A program made the translations under genes and the position numbers. From assembly GCA_934573935.1 (NCBI GenBank), contig CAKTMO010000009.1, positions 1-61,581 on the forward strand: a stretch of 61,581 bases of DNA. The letters are read 5' to 3'. Below, piece by piece: positions 25,364 to 32,600 of this stretch. Position 1 is the first letter of the stretch. The number at the start of each line of letters is the position of its first letter. This DNA comes from an uncultured Oscillospiraceae bacterium. GTDB lineage: Bacteria > Bacillota > Clostridia > Oscillospirales > Oscillospiraceae. The notes under the pieces were generated by a model. That model saw nothing but the letters and a program-made list of their open reading frames with translations. It was not told where the DNA came from and did no database searches.

Positions 25364-26347
25364 ATGAAAGAAAAACTCGACCGCTTTTTTCAGGCTTTCC
25401 GTATGAACGGACGTACCGTCGTCCGCACCATGATCCTGGTTCTGTCCATGGTGCTGGTGCTGGCGCTGGTGGGCTGCGGCAATGACACGAACACCGACAA
25501 CCCTGACGACACCAACGATCCCGTTGTGGTGGACCCCAGCGTGGACATCGAAAACCGCGTGGAGCCGGAGCCCGTTGTGGAGCCCAAGGATATGGAGGCG
25601 ACCTTTGCCAAGTACAAGGATGTGTACGCCTGGCTGGAGGTTCCTGATTTCTCCAAGATCCTGAAGACCGATCACGAGCTGTCCTACCCTGTGGCGCAGC
25701 ATCCCTCTGACCGCGGCTACTACCTGCACCGCGATCTGGACGGCAACAACAACAAGGCCGGCACCATCTTCAGCGAGGCTACCTGCGAGGGCAAGACCAT
25801 CAACAGCCGCGACCTGAACGATCCCGTCACCGTGCTGTACGGCCATAATCAGGCCAACCGCACCATGTTCGGCGGCCTGCAGAGCATGATGAAGAACCTG
25901 GACTTCAGCGAGCAGCATCTGGTGTATATGTATCAGAAGGACCGCCGCGTGACCTATCAGATCGTGGGCGGCGTGCAGTATGATACCAGCCACATCATTT
26001 ACTATCACGACTTCAGCAACGCTGACGTGTTCAACAGCTTCTTTGACCAGCTGTGGAAGGAGACCGAGGCTTCCACCAATCTGGATAAGGACAACAAGCC
26101 TGTGGCCGGCGACAAGGTGCTGATCCTGTCCGTGTGCAAGAACGGCGACGATTATCACCGCTATCTGATCGTCTGCAAGATGATCGAGGATACCGCCGAT
26201 CCCTCCACCTGGCCCCTGAAGGACGACGCCGCGGCTGCCACCGGCACTACCGACACCACCGGAACTTCCTCCGGCACCAAGACGGACGCCAAGACCAACA
26301 CCACGGCAAAAACCGATACCAGCGCAAAGACCGACGCCAACAAGTAA
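25364..26347 (+). CDS. Class B sortase with N-terminal lipobox
   Basis: A 327-residue extracellular transpeptidase that links proteins to the cell wall or to each other. Catalytic residues are His161 (LYGHN), Cys258 (LSVCKN) and Arg266 (HRYLIV). The long insertions before the Cys fit class B. The N-terminus has Lys/Arg residues and a hydrophobic stretch ending LALVGC, a lipobox with Cys38, instead of a plain membrane anchor. A Pro/Glu/Asp linker follows. The C-terminus is a 45-residue Thr/Lys/Asp/Ala tail. AAAGGAG lies 8 bases before the ATG. It stands alone between the phage-like block and a terminator. The KTFD-type surface protein at 40573 is a possible substrate. Confidence 0.85.
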   Translation: MKEKLDRFFQAFRMNGRTVVRTMILVLSMVLVLALVGCGNDTNTDNPDDTNDPVVVDPSVDIENRVEPEPVVEPKDMEATFAKYKDVYAWLEVPDFSKILKTDHELSYPVAQHPSDRGYYLHRDLDGNNNKAGTIFSEATCEGKTINSRDLNDPVTVLYGHNQANRTMFGGLQSMMKNLDFSEQHLVYMYQKDRRVTYQIVGGVQYDTSHIIYYHDFSNADVFNSFFDQLWKETEASTNLDKDNKPVAGDKVLILSVCKNGDDYHRYLIVCKMIEDTADPSTWPLKDDAAAATGTTDTTGTSSGTKTDAKTNTTAKTDTSAKTDANK

Positions 26348-26362
26348 GGCATCGCAAAGCAC

Positions 26363-26397
26363 AAAAATCCCTGCTCTTTCGAGCAGGGATTTTTTTA
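26363..26397. terminator. Bidirectional terminator
   Basis: AAAAATCCCTGCTC pairs with GAGCAGGGATTTTTTT over TTTC. It separates the convergent sortase (+) and rhomboid-like (-) genes. Confidence 0.93.
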
Positions 26398-26412
26398 TGG
26401 GATCTGTCTTCT

Positions 26413-27282
26413 TTACTCCGTGAAATGCACGTGGGTGAAGATGTGATCCTGGCAGAAGCAGTGGTAGCCGGCGCACTTGCTGCAATAGCGGAACTGGAGG
26501 TCGGGATAATCGGTATCGGTGCGGCCGCAGACGGCACACTTGTGGTGATAGCCCTGCTGCTGTTCCTGCTTTTGCTGCTGTTGGGCGGCCCGCTTGAACT
26601 GCACCGTCTGGGGGCGGCGGCGATAGGCAGCGCGGTCGGCCATATAGTGAACCTCCGGCCAGATGAAAACGGCGAAGTTCAGCAAAGCGATGACCGGCAG
26701 CAGCGCGCCGCCCCAGTTGCCCGCCAGCACGGCCCGCACCACATCAAAGGCGAACAGCGCCGCGTCCAGATACGCCAGCCACTTCATCCGGATGGGGATG
26801 ATGAAGAACAGCAGCACCTGGGTATCGGGAAACAGGAAGGCAAAGGCGAAGAACATGGACAGGTTCACGTAATAGGAGCCCGCCACGGTGTAACTCTGGC
26901 CGGAGATGAGGCTGGCGATCAGCACGCCCGCGGCCGTCAGCAGCACGCCGCTGACGTAGTAGAGGGTGAATTTGGCGGTGCCCCACTGGCGCTCCAGCGT
27001 GGTGCCGATCCAGTAGTAGAAATACAGGCTGATCAGCAGCCAGAAGAGGCCGCTGCTGGTGGGCACGAACACATAGGTGACGATGCGCCACAGCTCGCCC
27101 TTCAGCACAGCGGCGGTGTTCAGGGTCAGGAAGGCCAGGGCGTTGGCGTCGTTGGCCTGGGTGAACATCATCAGAAGATACACGATGACGTTGCCGCCCA
27201 CGATGTAGAGCATCAGATTGGGGATGCCGAAACGGGGGTGCCGCGCACAGAACCGCTGCACCGCGTCATAGAGCTTTTTCAA
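26413..27282 (-). CDS. Rhomboid-like membrane protein with C-terminal zinc finger, catalytic Ser apparently lost
   Basis: A 289-residue protein with a rhomboid-like layout of about six membrane segments. GELWRIVTYVFVP is the usual loop 1 region. The expected GxSG catalytic motif in the following helix is absent; the segment reads YYVNLSMFFAFAF. The last 70 residues follow a Gln-rich linker and contain HKCAVCGRTD, then YCSKCAGYHC and CQDH, a treble-clef-like set of cysteines and histidines. The start is TTG (27282), 8 bases after AGGAGG. It is probably a pseudoprotease with a role in membrane protein handling, but that is inference. Confidence 0.75.
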   Translation of the reverse strand: MKKLYDAVQRFCARHPRFGIPNLMLYIVGGNVIVYLLMMFTQANDANALAFLTLNTAAVLKGELWRIVTYVFVPTSSGLFWLLISLYFYYWIGTTLERQWGTAKFTLYYVSGVLLTAAGVLIASLISGQSYTVAGSYYVNLSMFFAFAFLFPDTQVLLFFIIPIRMKWLAYLDAALFAFDVVRAVLAGNWGGALLPVIALLNFAVFIWPEVHYMADRAAYRRRPQTVQFKRAAQQQQKQEQQQGYHHKCAVCGRTDTDYPDLQFRYCSKCAGYHCFCQDHIFTHVHFTE

Positions 27283-27742
27283 GGAAGATTCCTCCTGTCG
27301 GTGAATTCGGTATTTCTACAGCATTGTACCCTATATGGCGGGAAAAGTCATTACTATTTTTTGAATAATTGGGGAATACCCCTCGCTCCGGCCCCAAAAG
27401 TGTCCAAAAGGGCCGCTTAAACCTGCGGTTTAAGAATCCGTGCACGCTGTTTTGCGTTGTAAATTTGCGGCCGTTTACCTCGCGTTCACGGAAAATGGTC
27501 GTTATCGTTGTGTATGGCGCATCGACTTTCTTCTCGCGCCGCTGCCGCTCACATTATCAACGGTAGAACCAACAGCATTGTTCGGCGTAGGCACCAGCGG
27601 CAGCGGCGCTGGTGCAGAAACGATCCTTTTTACGAATCGAAAAAGGAAATCCCCTGTGATCGTGCGGCAGACACTGACAATTTCGTACACGCTATAGCGC
27701 GCCCGGAAGTGAAGGAACCGGAGGTTCCTTCCGGTGCTTTTG

Positions 27743-27772
27743 CCTACTTTTGTCACTGTTGACAAAAGTAGG
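27743..27772. repeat. Perfect 13-bp inverted repeat
   Basis: CCTACTTTTGTCA (27743-27755), loop CTGT, TGACAAAAGTAGG (27760-27772). It is flanked by GGAACCGGAGGTTCC and CGCGCCGAAGCGCG, both also self-complementary. The element resembles short non-coding repeats and has no T-run. Confidence 0.7.
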
Positions 27773-27811
27773 TCGCGCCGAAGCGCGAAATTCCCCTATA
27801 TCGTCACACAC

Positions 27812-27849
27812 AAAAAAGGGCAGCCCGCCATCGGCGGGCTGTCCTTTTT
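27812..27849 (-). terminator. Terminator of buk-iorA-iorB
   Basis: AAAAAAGGGCAGCCCGCC pairs with GGCGGGCTGTCCTTTTT across ATC. It lies 33 bases downstream of the iorB stop in the minus-strand direction. Confidence 0.92.
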
Positions 27850-27881
27850 CAGAGATATGGTATAGAACTGAGGGATATCGC

Positions 27882-28469
27882 TTACTTACCGGCCTTGGCG
27901 GCCTCGCGGCCGGCGCGGAAGGCTTTCAGGTTCAGCTCCTTGACCTTGGCGGGGACGGTCTCGGCCACGATCTGCTCCCAGTCGATCTCGGGGCAGCCCA
28001 GAGAGTCGCACATGGCGCCGAACAGCACCACGTTCATGCACTTGGCGTTGCCCAGCTGGATGGCGATATCGCTGGCGGGAACGGCGATGGTCTTGAAATT
28101 CTTCTGCATGGCCTCGATGCAGCCCTCGGGATACTCCTCGGCACCGGAGGCGATGGTGGTGGACTTGATGGCGTAGTCATTGATGACGGCGACGCCGTTG
28201 GGATTCAGGAACTCCGCATAGCGGACAGCTTCCATCTTCTCCAGCGCCACCATGATGTCGGCCTCGCCCTTGCCGAACACGGGGCCGTACACCTTGTCGC
28301 CCCAGCGGACCTGAGTGGACACGGAGCCGCCGCGCTGGGCCATACCGTGGACCTCGCTCTGCTTGACATCATAACCGGCCTTCATAAAACCGTTGGACAT
28401 GATCTTGGAGATCAGGATAGCGCCCTGACCGCCGACGCCGACCAACAGACAGCTTTTGACGTTAGACAT
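27882..28469 (-). CDS. iorB: Indolepyruvate:ferredoxin oxidoreductase beta subunit
   Basis: A 195-residue gamma/beta-type subunit of 2-keto acid:ferredoxin oxidoreductases. The N-terminus reads LLVGVGGQGAILISKI (about 8-23), with a QSEVHGMAQRGGSVSTQVR segment that binds the phosphate/CoA site. Together with IorA it oxidatively decarboxylates aryl-pyruvates to aryl-acetyl-CoA and reduces ferredoxin. The ATG at 28469 lies 2 bases after the iorA stop, so it is translationally coupled. An AAGGAGGAG site in the end of iorA supports the start. Confidence 0.94.
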   Translation of the reverse strand: MSNVKSCLLVGVGGQGAILISKIMSNGFMKAGYDVKQSEVHGMAQRGGSVSTQVRWGDKVYGPVFGKGEADIMVALEKMEAVRYAEFLNPNGVAVINDYAIKSTTIASGAEEYPEGCIEAMQKNFKTIAVPASDIAIQLGNAKCMNVVLFGAMCDSLGCPEIDWEQIVAETVPAKVKELNLKAFRAGREAAKAGK

Positions 28470-28471
28470 GA

Positions 28472-30247
28472 TTATTTCTCCTCCTTTTCGATAGCACCAA
28501 CGGGGCAGGCCTGGGCGCAGACGGTGCAGCCCACGCACTGGGTACGATCCACAGCCGCCTTGCCGTTCTCCATGGAGATGGCGGGGCAGCCCACCTTCAG
28601 GCAGCTCTTGCAGCCCACGCACTTGTCGGTATTCACCACGCACATGCCGTTTTCATGCTTGATGCGCTTGATCAGCAGGCAGGGACGGCGGGTGACGATG
28701 GCGGGGTGCTTGCCCTCGTTCAGAGCGGCCACGGCGGTGTTCACGGTCTCCTTCATGGCGGCCAGATCCTGAGGATCCACCGTCAGGACGGGGTCAAAGC
28801 CGTAGGTCTTAAAGATGCTCTCCACGCTGAGCATGGGGGCTTCCTCGCCCATCAGGGTAAAGCCGGAGCCGGGGTTATCCTGGTGGCCGGTCATGCCGGT
28901 GATGCGGTTATCCAGCACGCAGGGGATCATGCGGCCGTTGTTGTAGATGATCTCAGCCGCGCCGGTCATGCCGGAGTGGAAGAACGTGGAGTCGCCCATA
29001 ACGCCGAACACTACCTTATCGGTGACGCCCTCGCGCTGGAAGGACTTGGACATACCCATACCGGCGGAGAAGCCGCCGCCCATGCAGATGCACACGTCCA
29101 TGCAGTTCAGAGGAGGCGCAAAGCCCAGCGTGTAGCAGCCGATATCGCCGGTGACCACGTAGTTCTTGTTCTTGGACAGGGTATAGAAGAAACCGCGGTG
29201 GGGGCAGCCGGGGCACAGGGCGGGAGGACGCTTGGCCACCTGCACGTCGGTGATGGTCTTATACTCCGGCTTGATGCCCAGCACGCGCTCGCGCACCAGC
29301 TGGGTATTCAGCTCGTACATCACGCCGGTCAGCTCCTTGCCGATGCAGTCGATACCGGCGGCCTTGATCTCGTCCTCCATGAAGGGATCCAGCTCTTCGA
29401 TGACGTACAGCTTCTCCACCTTGGCGGCGAAGTCGCGGATCAGGTTCATGGGCAGCGGATAGGTCAGGCCCAGCTTCAGGAAGGAGGTACCCTCGGGGAA
29501 CACTTCCTTGGCGTACTCATAGGAGATGGAGGCGGTGATGACGCCCACCTTGCCGTCGCCCATCTCCAGCTTGTTCAGGCCGTTCTCCAGGGCGGTGGTG
29601 CAGCCGTACTCGGCCAGCTTCACCAGACGATCCTCCACCAGAGGATGGTTCAGGTAAGCGTTGGCGGGGGCGCAGATGTACTTGCGGGTGTTGCGCGCAT
29701 AGGCGGGAGCGGTGTGCTCCACGCGCTCGCCGAACTCCACCAGACCCTTGGAATGGCAGACGCGGGTGGTGGTGCGGTACAGCACGGGGGTATCGAATGC
29801 CTCGGAGATCTCGCAGGCCAGTTTCACAAAATCCTTGCACTCCTGAGCGTCGGAGGGCTCCACCATGGCGATCTTGGCGGCGCGGGCATAGTGGCGGTTG
29901 TCCTGCTCGTTCTGGGAGGAATGGCAGGAGGGATCGTCAGCGGTGACCACCACGAAGGCGCCGTTGACGCCCATGTAACCGGCGGTGAACAGGGGATCGG
30001 CGGCCACGTTCAGGCCCACCATCTTCATGGTGCAGAAGGCGCGGGAACCGGCCACGGAAGCGCCGTAGGCCACCTCGGTAGCCACCTTCTCGTTGGGGGC
30101 CCACTCGCAGTACACGTCCTTGCCGTACTGGGGCATGTTCTCCAGGATCTCGGTGCTGGGGGTACCAGGATACGCGGAGCAGACTTTGATACCGGCTTCG
30201 TAGACGCCACGGGCGGTGGCCTCGTTACCGGACATCAGATGTTTCAT
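28472..30247 (-). CDS. iorA: Indolepyruvate:ferredoxin oxidoreductase alpha subunit
   Basis: A 591-residue TPP enzyme. The N-terminus reads MKHLMSGNEATARG, then SAYPGTPSTEIL. The TPP region has CPGCPHRGFFYTL, GDIGCYTLG and GDSTFFHSGM. The C-terminus carries two 4Fe-4S clusters, CVGCKSCLKVGCP and CVGCTVCAQACP. It oxidises aryl-pyruvates made from aromatic amino acids by transamination. AAAGGTGG lies before the ATG. It follows buk by about 70 bases without a hairpin, so buk-iorA-iorB look like one unit, linking acyl-CoA production to ATP formation. Confidence 0.95.
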   Translation of the reverse strand: MKHLMSGNEATARGVYEAGIKVCSAYPGTPSTEILENMPQYGKDVYCEWAPNEKVATEVAYGASVAGSRAFCTMKMVGLNVAADPLFTAGYMGVNGAFVVVTADDPSCHSSQNEQDNRHYARAAKIAMVEPSDAQECKDFVKLACEISEAFDTPVLYRTTTRVCHSKGLVEFGERVEHTAPAYARNTRKYICAPANAYLNHPLVEDRLVKLAEYGCTTALENGLNKLEMGDGKVGVITASISYEYAKEVFPEGTSFLKLGLTYPLPMNLIRDFAAKVEKLYVIEELDPFMEDEIKAAGIDCIGKELTGVMYELNTQLVRERVLGIKPEYKTITDVQVAKRPPALCPGCPHRGFFYTLSKNKNYVVTGDIGCYTLGFAPPLNCMDVCICMGGGFSAGMGMSKSFQREGVTDKVVFGVMGDSTFFHSGMTGAAEIIYNNGRMIPCVLDNRITGMTGHQDNPGSGFTLMGEEAPMLSVESIFKTYGFDPVLTVDPQDLAAMKETVNTAVAALNEGKHPAIVTRRPCLLIKRIKHENGMCVVNTDKCVGCKSCLKVGCPAISMENGKAAVDRTQCVGCTVCAQACPVGAIEKEEK

Positions 30248-30318
30248 AGTTTTCTTCCACCTTTCTTCTTTTTTGCTTACTCTTTCACTCTATTGTCACT
30301 TACTTTTGGAAAACGGGA

Positions 30319-31374
30319 TCAATATACGCTGGCTTCCTGCTCGCCGTGGAGCACCCGCAGGGCGCCTTCCGCCAGAGAACGCATCTCCTCCTCGCCGGGC
30401 AGGCGGATGGTCTGGGCGATCTTGCCCACATAGGCGGTGATATCGTCACAGAAAAACTGCTCGTAGGCCATGCCACCGGTGAAAACGATGGCGTCCACGT
30501 TGAAATGCAGAACGGCGGCCATGGCGCCGATATCCTTGCTGAGCTGATAGACCAGGGCCTGATAGGCCTCCACATACTTGGGATCGCCCTCCACCACCTT
30601 GGCGCAGATGACGCGGAAATCGGTGGTGCCCAGATAGGACAGCATACCGGCGCGGCGGCCGAAGGTCTTTTTCACCTCGTCCTTGGTCTTGCCGTTGAAG
30701 CAGTAGCTGATGAGCTGGTTGACAGGCAGGCCGCCGGCGCGATCCATACCCATGGAGCCCTCGTCCTTCACGTTGCACACGTCCACCACGCGGCCCTTTT
30801 CATGGGCGCCCACGCTGACGCCGCCGCCCAGGTGGCAGACGATCAGGTTCACATCCTCGTACTTCCTGCCCAGCTCCTTAGCGGCCTTGCGGCCGATGGA
30901 CTTGTGGTTCAGGGCGTGGAACTGGCACAGGCGGCGGAACTCGGCAAAGCCGGTGTAGTGGGCGATCTCGGTCATCTCGTCCACGCAGACAGGGTCCACG
31001 AAGAAGGCGGGAATGCCCACCATGTCGCCCAGCTTCTTGGCCAGATACGCACCCAGGTTGGAGGGATGCTCGCCATAGGGGGCGGTCTCCACGTCGTGCA
31101 TCACCTTGTCATTGACGGCGTAGGTGCCGCTGGGGATGGGGCGGTACAGGCCGCCGCGGCCGCACACCGCGTCAAAGTCCTTCAGCTGATAGCCTGCCGC
31201 GGTCACGGCGTTGAGAATGGCGTTTTTGCGGTAGTCCGCCTGGTCGATGACCCGCTCGAACTGATCCAGCTCCTCGGCGGAGTGGTCGATGCCCAGCTTA
31301 TAGAGCTGCTGGTCTTCGTCAAATACGGCGATCTTGGTACTGGTGGCGCCGGGGTTGATGACAAGGATCTTCAT
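30319..31374 (-). CDS. buk: Butyrate kinase
   Basis: A 351-residue acetokinase-family kinase that makes ATP from acyl phosphate in the last step of butyrate or branched-chain or aryl acid release. The N-terminus MKILVINPGATSTKIAVFDE and the later LIVCHLGGGVSVGAHEKGR and VDAIVFTGGMAYE are family signatures. The ATG at 31374 is chosen because it yields this N-terminus. No phosphotransacylase gene is in the window. The neighbouring iorAB genes suggest it could act on products of indolepyruvate or similar keto acids as well as on butyrate. A promoter with an operator-like motif lies about 80 bases upstream. Confidence 0.93.
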   Translation of the reverse strand: MKILVINPGATSTKIAVFDEDQQLYKLGIDHSAEELDQFERVIDQADYRKNAILNAVTAAGYQLKDFDAVCGRGGLYRPIPSGTYAVNDKVMHDVETAPYGEHPSNLGAYLAKKLGDMVGIPAFFVDPVCVDEMTEIAHYTGFAEFRRLCQFHALNHKSIGRKAAKELGRKYEDVNLIVCHLGGGVSVGAHEKGRVVDVCNVKDEGSMGMDRAGGLPVNQLISYCFNGKTKDEVKKTFGRRAGMLSYLGTTDFRVICAKVVEGDPKYVEAYQALVYQLSKDIGAMAAVLHFNVDAIVFTGGMAYEQFFCDDITAYVGKIAQTIRLPGEEEMRSLAEGALRVLHGEQEASVY

Positions 31375-31435
31375 ATGGGATTCCCTCTCTTTCTCCTGTT
31401 GCGTCGGATTCTTTGTCAAAAATTTCACCGAATCA

Positions 31436-31450
31436 CTTAATGAACTATTC
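31436..31450 (-). promoter_or_regulatory. Operator-like motif at the buk promoter
   Basis: On the minus strand this reads GAATAGTTCATTAAG, immediately downstream of the -10 box. A near-identical GAATAATTCATTGAG lies at the same place in the tetR promoter (32203-32217). The shared position and 13 of 15 identical bases suggest a common repressor site. Confidence 0.7.
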
Positions 31451-31452
31451 AC

Positions 31453-31481
31453 AGTATGGCACTTCCCCACCCGTTTGTCAA
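31453..31481 (-). promoter_or_regulatory. Promoter of buk-iorA-iorB
   Basis: TTGACA (31476-31481), 17 bases, CATACT (31453-31458) on the minus strand. The -35 is a perfect match and the -10 a 5 of 6 match to TATACT-type boxes. Confidence 0.75.
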
Positions 31482-31532
31482 CGGCGTTTTCCGCCCTGGA
31501 CCCGTGCGGGCGGAAATATCGTCATTCTTCAC

Positions 31533-31577
31533 AAAAAAAGAGGCGTCCGGCCGTGAAAACGACCAAACGCCTTTTTG
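31533..31577 (-). terminator. Terminator of the tetR gene
   Basis: On the minus strand AAAAAGGCGT pairs with ACGCCTCTTTTTTT, enclosing a second weaker stem. It lies between the tetR stop and the buk promoter. Confidence 0.75.
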
Positions 31578-31580
31578 CCG

Positions 31581-32189
31581 TTATGAGTGTTTTTCCAGAC
31601 CCCGCAGCAGCACCTTCGCCATGGCGGTGCCGTGCTGGGCAATGTCGAACTTCCCCTCGTAGATGCGCCACTCCAGCAGCGTGCCGCGGTGCAGGGTCAC
31701 CAGATACTCCACCACGGTGTCGTCGTCATACTGCGGGTCGATGCAGCCCTCCTGGCGGCACAGGGCCACCAGCTCCGCCAGCACGCGGAAATAGATCCGG
31801 TGCTCGTTGCGCTGCAGCGCCGCCTGCTCCGGATATTTCATGGCGTGGATAAACGCCTTGTACAGCACCGGATCGCTGCTGCTGATGCGCAGGGACTGGC
31901 CCACGAAGTCCAGCAGCTTTTCCCGCGCCGTGCGGGCGGCGTCCGCCAGATATTCGCTCTCCAGCGTCAGATACGCCGCGTCCACATGGCTGGTGACCTG
32001 GATGGCCAGCTCGTCCTTGCTTTTGAAGTAGTGATAGATATTGCCCACGGAGCATCCCGCCTTCTGGGCGATCTCCTCCACGGAGACATTTTTAAACCCC
32101 TCCCGATCAAACAGGTCCAGCGCCACATTCTGGATGCGGCCGCGCATCTCCAGCGCCTGCTGCTTGCGGGGGGTCAATCTTTCCGCCAT
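31581..32189 (-). CDS. TetR-family regulator
   Basis: A 202-residue repressor. The N-terminal helix-turn-helix is AQKAGCSVGNIYHYFKSKDE (about residues 38-57), preceded by a long basic helix. The ligand-binding domain is helical and ends at residue 202. The ATG at 32189 begins MAERLTPRKQQ. It has its own consensus promoter, and a GAATAATTCATTGAG element there is shared with the buk promoter. It therefore probably controls itself and the buk-ior operon. The inducer is unknown; an acyl-CoA or acid is a reasonable guess from the genes it adjoins. Confidence 0.88.
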   Translation of the reverse strand: MAERLTPRKQQALEMRGRIQNVALDLFDREGFKNVSVEEIAQKAGCSVGNIYHYFKSKDELAIQVTSHVDAAYLTLESEYLADAARTAREKLLDFVGQSLRISSSDPVLYKAFIHAMKYPEQAALQRNEHRIYFRVLAELVALCRQEGCIDPQYDDDTVVEYLVTLHRGTLLEWRIYEGKFDIAQHGTAMAKVLLRGLEKHS

Positions 32190-32190
32190 A

Positions 32191-32217
32191 CTCAATGAAC
32201 CCCTCAATGAATTATTC
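32191..32217 (-). promoter_or_regulatory. Operator-like repeats at the tetR promoter
   Basis: On the minus strand TTCATTGAG occurs twice as a direct repeat separated by GGG. The outer copy is extended as GAATAATTCATTGAG (32203-32217), matching the buk site. The repeats lie between the -10 box and the start codon. Confidence 0.7.
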
Positions 32218-32225
32218 TGTACAGT

Positions 32226-32254
32226 ATCATAGCGTGAAACGCTGAATGTGTCAA
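32226..32254 (-). promoter_or_regulatory. Promoter of the tetR gene
   Basis: TTGACA (32249-32254), 17 bases, TATGAT (32226-32231) on the minus strand. Near-perfect sigma-A boxes. Confidence 0.85.
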
Positions 32255-32364
32255 GAGTTTGTCTGTTTACATTGTGAAAGTTGGTAAAGATGTACGACAC
32301 TGTACCTATTCGCAGGGCGGCATGTTTTTGTAGGGGCGGACGACAACTGACCTATCTGCCCATG

Positions 32365-32394
32365 AAAAACGGCCGTCTTTCGACGGCCGTTTTT
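32365..32394 (-). terminator. Terminator of the feo operon
   Basis: AAAAACGGCCGTC pairs perfectly with GACGGCCGTTTTT over TTTC, immediately downstream of the small Cys-rich gene on the minus strand. Confidence 0.92.
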
Positions 32395-32395
32395 C

Positions 32396-32548
32396 TTATT
32401 TGTGGCTGCAATGGCCGCCGCAGTGTGCGCAGTTGCCAGTGCAGGCTCCGGAGCAGAGGCTCTTGCCCTGCTTTTTATTTTTAATGAGGGAATGGACAAT
32501 GGAAGTGACAATGGCAATCAGAACAAGACAAATCAGAATATCAGCCAT
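32396..32548 (-). CDS. FeoB-associated Cys-rich membrane protein
   Basis: A 50-residue protein beginning MADILICLVLIAIVTSIVHS, a single membrane segment. It is followed by a basic KNKKQGKS stretch and a C-terminus rich in Cys and His: CSGACTGNCAHCGGHCSHK. This matches the FeoB-associated Cys-rich membrane protein family, often found after feoB and proposed to aid iron uptake. AAGGAGCGC lies before the ATG (32548). It follows feoB by 52 bases and ends just before the operon terminator. Confidence 0.9.
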   Translation of the reverse strand: MADILICLVLIAIVTSIVHSLIKNKKQGKSLCSGACTGNCAHCGGHCSHK

Positions 32549-32600
32549 GGCAAGTGCGCTCCTTTCTCAGAATCAATAAGGTATGTCGTGTGCGCTGCGA

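Larger units (their letters stand above)
27283..27881. other. Intergenic region with inverted repeats, no gene
   Basis: Open frames here lack ribosome binding sites and recognisable proteins. An inverted pair CGCCGCTGCCGCT (about 27537) and AGCGGCAGCGGCG (about 27596) encloses a 46-base segment, followed by GGCACCAGCGGCAGCGGCG / GCTGGTGC. A perfect 13-base stem, CCTACTTTTGTCA and TGACAAAAGTAGG (27743-27772), comes next. The end holds the iorB terminator. Confidence 0.7.
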
